This document shows positions 11,701 through 20,700 of a DNA stretch of 64,000 nucleotides, piece after piece (the stretch's first letter is position 1; each line of letters starts with the position of its first letter). The position numbers were made by a program, and so were the translations under genes. The notes under the pieces were generated by a model. That model was given only the letters and a program-made list of their open reading frames with translations. It did no database searches and had not been told where the DNA came from. Where the stretch lies: the NCBI RefSeq assembly GCF_018873765.1, contig NC_057916.1, positions 13,575,501 to 13,639,500 on the forward strand. The letters run 5' to 3'. This DNA comes from Telopea speciosissima (lineage: Eukaryota > Streptophyta > Magnoliopsida > Proteales > Proteaceae).

Positions 11701-14700
11701 ACCCGCCGAGTAAAAAAAAATAAAAATGCTGCAACTCGCCGAGATCTCGACTCGACTCGGTTTCTGGCTTGGTCGAGATGCCACCGAGACCCGAGTCTTA
11801 GAACCTTGCTTATACCCCCCCCCCCAAAAAAAAAAGAAGAAGAAGATGCTAACTGGATGGTTTATACTTGTCTACATAATCATGTTTCTATGTTTTCTTT
11901 GCCTTTAATGTTTAACTTGGTCTCTCTTACTAGTCCATTTAAAGATTCTGTTTTAAGAACAAGAGCTGTAATTTTTAAGACGGTTCAAAATTAAAGTAAA
12001 AAAATATTTTTTTTGGGTTTATTTTTTATGTAAAGATTTCATGATGGTTGAAGTAATTTTTTGCTGATTATTGACTACAAAGTTATTGTCACCAATGACT
12101 TGTCAATCTGGACTATATTGGGCCTAAGGTTTTAACTGTAGGTTTGGGACTTGATCCTTCTTTATTGCTGGAATTTTATTTGTGATCCTGTTTTTATTCC
12201 CCCCCCCTACTGTTTGTGATTGCTCAGTTCTTTCCCAATACTGCTGTTACTTGCCTTGGTGTTTTCACGCTTGAAAAAGAACTAAATGATCTTGGTTGTC
12301 GAAGCTGTAGTTGTCTGATAGAGCCTCAAAGGATAAGTGGTTAAGTCAGCAGAACAGTGGATGCATACTGTGCTAGAGATTTCAAATGATTTGGTGCAGC
12401 TAAAAATACAAGTTGATTAATTTGACCTATTTCTTGTGAATCTGGAAATTCCTATTTGTGAAGAGGAATCTTTGAGGTGGAAGACTTAACAGAGAAGCCC
12501 TTTCATGTTCCAATGACACGACGTGCAATTTTAGAAAAAAAGGAAGTGGTAGATAAATAGCATAACAGATATTGCAGAACGCCATCGAAGTCCTCTGAAT
12601 GAGGAATTTCTTGATTGCTTGGGTTGCTTCGCCCTCATCTTTGATTACAAGTAGATCTTTGAATATATAAATTGAAGAATCTTCCATGCCAGAAGGCTTC
12701 ATTTGAGAGTCCTTTCTTCAATCACATTTCTTAAGCTCTCTATGGTTGGATTTTTTAGGGAGATATTTCAATTTCTCGTTGTTTGGCATGATTGTTGCAC
12801 CCAATCTCAGAGAGATTGAAATCAATTTGAATAGAATTCTTTAGCTATTTCAAGATTTCTATTTAAGTTGATGTCAACCTATTTAATACTCTCTCTCTCT
12901 CACATTTTGGTTAGATGACGAACGGAGAAGACACTACCTCCGTGAGCCACTGTCCACCATGCTGTGATCTACTGCTCCCCCTTGGCAATGCCTCCTCCCA
13001 CCTCACCCTCCCTCTCTCTTGCACCCCTGATCCACCCCCTCTGCACAACCCCCACCCCCCTTCTCTGCTGCAACCTTCGCTCCACCCACCCCCCAATTCA
13101 TCTCTTAGTTGGGAAGAAGTCAAGTCTTTCTTCCTGAATTTCTACCACCAAACTGAGTTACTTGACTAGTGCCGGTCTGAGTGGAGGACGCTAAGGCCAC
13201 ACAACATCGTGTCAATTCACAGCTACTACTTGAGATTGCAGTGGATACTGAAGAGGTGATCTGAGCCCGACCACGGTATTTTAGATGGATTGTTGAAAGG
13301 GGTGTTCATCAATGGATTGAGAGAAGATTTCCAGGACTGGATCGTTCTGCAGAGGCCCGGGTCGCTGGAGGAGACGTTGAAGCTGGCATTAACATGGGAA
13401 GTGGTGCAGAGCATTAGGGCTGCACGAGATAAGAAGGTGAATTATGGGTTTTGTGAGGGAGCGCATGAAGAGGTGGTGTGAGATAAGGGAGAGGATGAGG
13501 TGGCTATGGCTCGGGAGTAGTAAAGAGAAGAAAGTGAAGGAGAAGGAGGTGGATTTGCAAACAGTGGAGGCTTTGATGGGGAAAGAGTTGGTGCGGTAGA
13601 TGTCGGAGAAGACAGGGGTAGGGAGTGGAAGCTGGCGGCAACTAGGGGAGGAAGAAGAATATATGGAAGAAGGTATCTCAGCGTCAGTGTTGGAAGATAA
13701 TTTGGAGAGGAACAACAGCGTCCTTGGTCGGAGTTCTGCAGCAGCAGAATGATTTAATTTACTTTTTGGACCCTGCCGCTGCCGAGCAGCCCGCTGCCCC
13801 TTCTCCCATCAATTCATGGCTAAGCACCTGTGGACCTTGCGATTCCATTTCGAATAGCTATTGTGGACCCTGCCTGAACTGGCCCTTCCTGACGGTTCTG
13901 CGAAAAAAGAAGTCCATAAATAGATAGAATCTATTCTTAGAATTGCACTACCAAATGGATTTATTATTATTATTGAAATACTTTTTCAATTGATGCAACC
14001 AAAATATTTCAATTTCTTGACTAAAAAACTATTCGTTGACTTCTTTTAAGAAATCAATATGAAATTGGAATTGAAATCTAACCAAAGAGAGCCTTAGGGA
14101 CTAGTGGTTTACAAAGCATAGAGTTCATTCTCAAAATTGAAATTTTGGAAAACCAATGAAGCCTTTAGGCTGTGGAATTCCATTATTGGTTGGACAGTAT
14201 CGAATGTAACTTTAATTATAAGAAGAAACTTGATGATAAAAAGTAAAATTGGTGACCATTAGACTGAAAGGAAAAGATTTATTATGCTATAAAATGTTAT
14301 GCTGTAACTTGTAGAGAAGTGGGAAACTTTGACATCAGACTGGGAGAACACAGAAAAAAGATTTAAGCGGTACATCATTGCACATGATTTTGTTCAGACT
14401 TTATACCAGCATTTATGTAATTCTCAGCAAGGGTTTCTGTCTGCAGATGAGTGTACAAATAAGTTTGATGATTTGGTGACTAGGTATGGTCCGATTTGCA
14501 GCTGGTTGCAGCGACAGAGCTTCCAAGATGTGCTGAAGTAGCACACAAGAAAGCGTTTCACAGATGCGGGAAGCTTTTTAAGAGGATAATGTCTCCTTCA
14601 ATGATTTAAAATAGGCTTGAGGGGTAGCCTTTTCCATAGACTTAAGAAACTCCCTCTCCTTCTTTTATGTACAGTTGGACTGCTACTATGATTACTAAAA

Positions 14701-17700
14701 ATCATAATGAGTAACCAACTTGTTGTGCCGACCTTGGCTTCTTAATACAGGAGCATGCCCTATAAGGTGTTTATATTTGTGGGAGTGTCAATGTGGGTGT
14801 ATTTACGCTAGGCAAGATTTCTTGGGAATATATGTGGTTCTATTTGTTATTCTACTATGATTTTTAGAAGTCTAGGCATATTGGAAGAGGAAAGTTTATT
14901 TTGAGCGGTCTAATGTAATGCAAGACCGGTTCCAAAATTGGTCCTATATTAATGTCTATTGCTTATGGGATTTTAATTATTTGAGTTTTATTTATTATGG
15001 GTTGGCATTACGAGGCCCAAAAGTGGGGGTCTAAAGGGATGCATCGATAAGTATTTTAATTCATGGTGGGTCCCATTAGAGTTTAATTTAGTATTTTATC
15101 TAGTAGTAATTGTCATAAGATCTTGTGAGGCCCATTCCGTAGCTGGCATAGATAATTTTAAGTTGAGTCCAATTAGATTTAGTTTCTGTTTTGGGAGTTT
15201 TAGTAGTTTAGCAAGTTAAGAGTCTTAATAGTATTTTCTAAGTTTATTTATTTTAGGAAATTAGATATTAGGAGTATTTTTTTATTATTATTTTAGTTCT
15301 TTAAATACATATAATACCCCCAATCGATAGTAAATGAAGAAGATCTTTTTGTGAAAATAGAGAGTTGTGAGAACTCCTCTCCTATCCTTCTCTTCTCCTC
15401 TCACCTTTACTCTTTTTAAGTTACAGTCCCACAACAACTCTTACCTCCTCTTTCTCGTCCTCTTATTCTCTTCTTCATCACAGGCTGCTAAATCAACAAA
15501 CAAGCAACTCTATTGAACCTTGTTTTATCAGGAAAATAGTTCTGATCTGGGCCTCTGGAGCAGCCGATCTTATCTTTGATTCCTAATCTGGAATCTAGCT
15601 TGGCTGGCTGCATCAATTTTGGTATCAAAGCCTACCCTTGCCTACTTAAATCCATCTGTAGATGCCATGGATCCATACGAGACATTTCTTTCTTTCAAGA
15701 AATTCAATTGGTGCAGGAGAACTCGCGAAAGGTTAGTGAAACGAGTCTCGGTGATAACTGGAGTAACAATGAAGTCGGTTGCTGCTCATGTTCAATCGTT
15801 ATGAAGCTTCTGTTCACAAGCTGATGCCACTCGTTCAACAGCGGGTGGAAGAGGAAGAATATGAAGTGGCACCAATTGTTGTTGAAGAGCAATCCATGGA
15901 GGAATATAAACTGGTTGATCGTTTAATTGAACATGTCGAATTCGTGTTTTCAAATCAAGTCTTCAACAACATACTTCTTATTGCTGATTTTGTACCATTA
16001 GCTTGTGGTTTGATTGTCAACTTCATTGGGTTTAGGAGGTGGATTGTTGATCGTGCGTTGAAGATTCTCTTATTCAAAACTGGAGGATGAGTTTTTTTTT
16101 TTTGACCGAGGGGAATAATGTAGTACTGGAATAATGGTTCCTAGTTTCATATCTATGGAAGTATGGGCTTTTAATTCTTTTGAGTTTTATTTGTAATGGG
16201 CTGCATTATAACACCCAAAAATAGGGGCCTAAAGGGGTGCACGAAAATAAGTATTTCAATTAATGGTGGGCCCATTAGAGATTAGTCTAGTATTTTATCT
16301 AATCGTAGTTGTTATAGAGATGGTGGGACCTATTCATTAGCTATCGTAAATAAGTTTGGAAGAGTCCTATTAGATTTAGTTTCTGTTTTGGGAGTTTTAG
16401 TAGTTTAACAAATTTAGAGTCCTAATAGTACTTTCTCAGTTAGTTTACTTATTTTAGGAAGCTAGATATTGGGATTTTTGTTTTAAATTTTGGTTCTTTA
16501 AATAGATTAAAGACCCCCCAATCAATCGTTGATGAAGAAGATACTTGTTAGTGAAAATTGAGAGTTGTAAGAACTCCTCTATTTTCCTCTCCTTTTTTCT
16601 TCTAAAGTTACTGTTTCAAATTACTCTTATTTTCTCTTTCTTTCCCTATTGCAGGCTGCTGAAATTAACAAACCAGCAAGCCTTTTCAACCCTGTTTTAT
16701 CGGGAAAATAGTTTAGATCTAGGCCTTTGGAGCAAGTGATCTGATCTCTGATTCCTAATCAGGAATCTAGTTTAGCTGGCTGCAACATGATGGTTACTCC
16801 ATCCCTTGTGGATATGGTTGCCTAAATTAATAGGGGTTGCTATAAAGACAAGTTCATATTAAATTGGGTCAGGTTGGATAGGATGAAGTAGTTGACTCTT
16901 TATGGACTACCATCACCACGATCTTTTATTATGGGTAAGAGATAGTTCTCTTCTAGTACTAGTCCTCCCCATTGTTTATGTTGAAGAGTTCCTTTACTCT
17001 TATCAATTTTCTGCAATTCTTATTTACAGCTTCTTCAATTCCTTGGTTGGCCTACTACCTGCAGGCATTCTGATTGCCATTTTCCCGGCGCGAGTTTGGT
17101 ACCCAAGCTAATGATATGGTCTTAAAATCCACGAAAAGTTGGAGGAAAAATTTAATAAGGTTTTCAGTAGCATTAGCATTGATTTAGATCTAATCTAGGG
17201 ATTAGGGATAAAATTGGGCAATATAGCCTGATCCTGCCCAATACTTCGTACTGTCCGAAGTATCAAACTTGTATCAGTGGATTGAATGATTGATGTTGGC
17301 TAATCTGCCCAATCTGATTCCAGTAATTGAAACCTTGAACATAAGAGGTTGTCAACCATGCTTCAAAGAAATTCAGTGTACAAATGCACTCTTATAAGCT
17401 TTTTGGGAAGCTATTGGAGGTACTTATGGGAGAGAACAATGCAGTTTGCTTTGTTTTCCTATTTTGAAATGGGGTAGTAAGTTCAAGTAACATTATCCTT
17501 GCACAGTATTCCTTAAAAAAATTCCTTGCACAAACTTCAAGAGGGAGCTATAGAGTGAATGTTGTAGGAGCCTTGTTGATCAAGTGTTGTTGCACCATTT
17601 AAAAGCTTGAAACTATATTTTTTTAAAGCTTATAAGCCAAGAGAAATATGCACAAAAGCGGACATTAATAATTTGGGAGTATTGTACTACTGTAGGTTAG

Positions 17701-20700
17701 GTTACTTTGGATCAACTTAAGGCTGTATGGAGTTTATTTGTAGCCTACCTTTAAACTCTAAGAAGATTGGTCATATGAGATAATAGTAGGTCAGTTTGAG
17801 TGTGTTTTGGACAAGGTAAGATAAGTTTTAGTGGTCTTTCCCATCCCTATGGATTTAGGTTTTAAGTACTCAGATTGTTTTGGATCAGTTTGGATAGAAT
17901 TTAGTTTAGTCAATATGGGTTATTGTCCATATGATTTTATTTTATCATTTTCCTTGTAATAGACGACATGGTTTTATTTGTTCTTTCTTTATTTTTTTTC
18001 TTAGAAATAAGATTCGTTTACAGTTTATAAATACGGGACATGGACCTTTGTGTGATTAGATTTTTTTAGTGGTTGAGAGAATGGTCTACTTCCAATAGTG
18101 TGGTTGATGGTCCATCCCTACCACTGTCCATGGTGAATATTGTATTATTTAGATTTCTGTCTAATTTTTTTGTGGTTCTCGTGTACAATTTCTATAATTT
18201 ATAGTTGGGCCCATTACTCACAGGCATTGTAAATGATTTTCAGAACACCCTATTGAACTTATAAATTACTGAAATCCCCCTGGAAACATAAAAATCCTGG
18301 CCATAGCACTACTCTAATTTATCACAGAAACTGCCATTGCAAAATAAATGAACTTAAAATTTAAATTATTCCCAAACTACCGATCCATGTTAATGCCTTC
18401 AGCACTCTCGTAACTGTCTGTTGACCAGATACAAAAATACCTCAACTGAGTCCTACGTGTGTTCCCTTGAGACCTGAAACTCAGAAAACCCACTGGACCT
18501 GCTAAGAAACATATATCGGCACTCTTTTTTAATATATAAAATTTTCTACCCCTTGGATGATTGATGTGAATCTAAGTTATTGGATGCAAGGGAAATAGAA
18601 TGAGAATATATCTTAAAACTGTTTTTTTGGGAGGTTTGGGGGGGGGGGGGGGGGTTACTGGGGTTTGCTTATTTTTTACCTCAATAGAATCGAACGTTTT
18701 TTTGATAGATTAATAGCAAACATATGCAAGGAGTGATAAGAGCGAGGTTTTGAATATAAGAATGAGAAGAATGGGAAATTAGTATTTAAGAGTGTCCATT
18801 TCATGGGCATTACTGCTCACTGGTGTACATAAGGAAATCTGAAGTGTTGGAATAGTTTATAGAAGAACAGCACCCAGCGAATGATGTCATGTTATGCTGG
18901 TTGACCATGTACTCGTACTTTAGTTGTTTCCTTACATTTCCTCATATTAAATGTATGGAAAACTTAGTGTTTCACATAAAGTAACCAGTAATAAACTACA
19001 TCTATCTTCATTTTTCTTATTTTAACTTTGTTATGCTTTATATAATTAATCATCTGTGGATTTTGATGTCCATACCCTATTCTCTACTTACTAGGGATAT
19101 ATTAAGTAGAGCTCTATTATCACAAGTGCAAATACATTACTAACTTGTACCTTAGTCGTAACTTGAGTTTTCTAATTCAGAACTTGTAGAAAAATGTAAT
19201 CGGTGAATAGTTTTAGGGAGCATTTGGTTTATTATTCTAAGCTTCTCCTTGGCCTTCTTGTGTCAGTGTTCAATGACTGCTGGGCGATTTACAACTGGTC
19301 TTCCATCAATTACCTTGATAGTTTCTGGTGGAGCTTTAATTCAGGCCATTGTACTGCTTTCGCTTTTGTTGAATTACAGGTTAATCTCTTTTGAATTCAT
19401 CTTAATGATTTTGTCAAATTTGTACCGCCACTCGAAATCTGAAGCGGTATAATCTTTGGCATTTGAAAACCTTCCTTTTATTCTATTTTGAGCAGGTTAA
19501 CTAGTGGAGTACTAGGCCTTGTATACCTACTTCTTATGTCAGCAATGTGCGGCATCGGTGATGGGGTATTTAACACACAGCTGAATGCTCTGTTTGGAAT
19601 GCTATTCAGGCATGACATGGTAAATCGTTGCTACTGTTGCTCTGCTGTTGTTATTAACTTTGTCTATTACTGCTACAGGCCAACCGCTCATGGTAGCTGA
19701 AGAAATTGATTACTCACTTGAGCGTAGATTCTTATACTATTCAAATGAACCTTTCTGTTCTTCTGTTGGCATCATAGCTCTCTTTTCTTCAATCTCTGTC
19801 TCCTTTCTGCTCAGCCACATAGACTTATTTATAATAAACCAATTACAAAGCAACCCAATCCCAATCTAATTAAGAAACTGAAGAGTCCTATAAAACAAAA
19901 AGGAAACTACTAATTCATAGAACCTATAAAATAGAAACTAATCTTTAAGTAATAAAATCCCCCATGCAAGGAACAAAACTTCCCTAAAATATAGGCCAAA
20001 TTGCAAACTGTCATAATCCTCTAAAATCTTCTCCACCTAAGCTGTCAAGGGCCCCACATAGATTTACTAGTATTACTTTTTTTTTTTGGTAGAAAGCAGG
20101 GCTATTCATTCATGGGCGCCCAACGCCAAAGGAAAGAAAACAAGAAACATAAGGCAGATAGTTGACATGTGATACACAAGGTTTCGAAACTGACAAGGTT
20201 CCCAAACCAGGGAGAGACATATGGTCCTAACATACATGTCATAGGCAGGACCAGTCGGGGGAGGGAATGGGTAACAACCACATCCCAAGAAAACTCGCTG
20301 TAGACACAGCATACATAATAGAGCGCATGCACGAACGTGCCATAAAAATTGAATACATCAGCAATAAACAAAAAGAAAACATCATTTCTTATGCCATATG
20401 CCAGACACGCCCCTGGGAGATGGGGAAAGTCACAGTATGCACGAGGCCCAATGAAGTTCTTGATGGTCGTTGCATTGATTCTAGGGTGCGCATTCCGATA
20501 AGTTCTTGATGGTCGTTGCATTGATTCTAGGGTGCGCATTCCGATTAGCTTCACCATCGCCGGCGATGGTGACCGCCCAATCGGAAAGGAGAAGGGCTTC
20601 GATTCCAGCCAAATCCAAGGCGCCACTAACGCCGGAACCTGCAAAAACTGCACAGCCACAAGGGTAAGGGGGTGGGTGGAAATGGTATGGAGGCAAGGGG

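Larger units (their letters stand above)
14914..16787 (+). mobile_element. Short non-autonomous LTR element (TRIM/LARD-like)
   Basis: Two direct repeats of about 700 bases (14914-15615 and 16119-16787) enclose only 503 bases. TTTTGGTATCAAAGCC (15616-15631), a tRNA-iMet primer site with one change, follows the first LTR, and GAGGGGAATAA precedes the second. Both LTRs start TGTA and end near GGCTGCAWCA. The interior has a short open piece (MDPYETFLSFKKFNWCRRTR, 15667 on) but no pol domain, so the element depends on others. LTR divergence is considerable, so it is old. I see no convincing 5-bp target duplication. Confidence 0.82.

Noticed and set aside
12915-13169. Proline-rich 84-residue frame
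   Set aside because: Low-complexity C-rich DNA with no homology; translated only because of composition.
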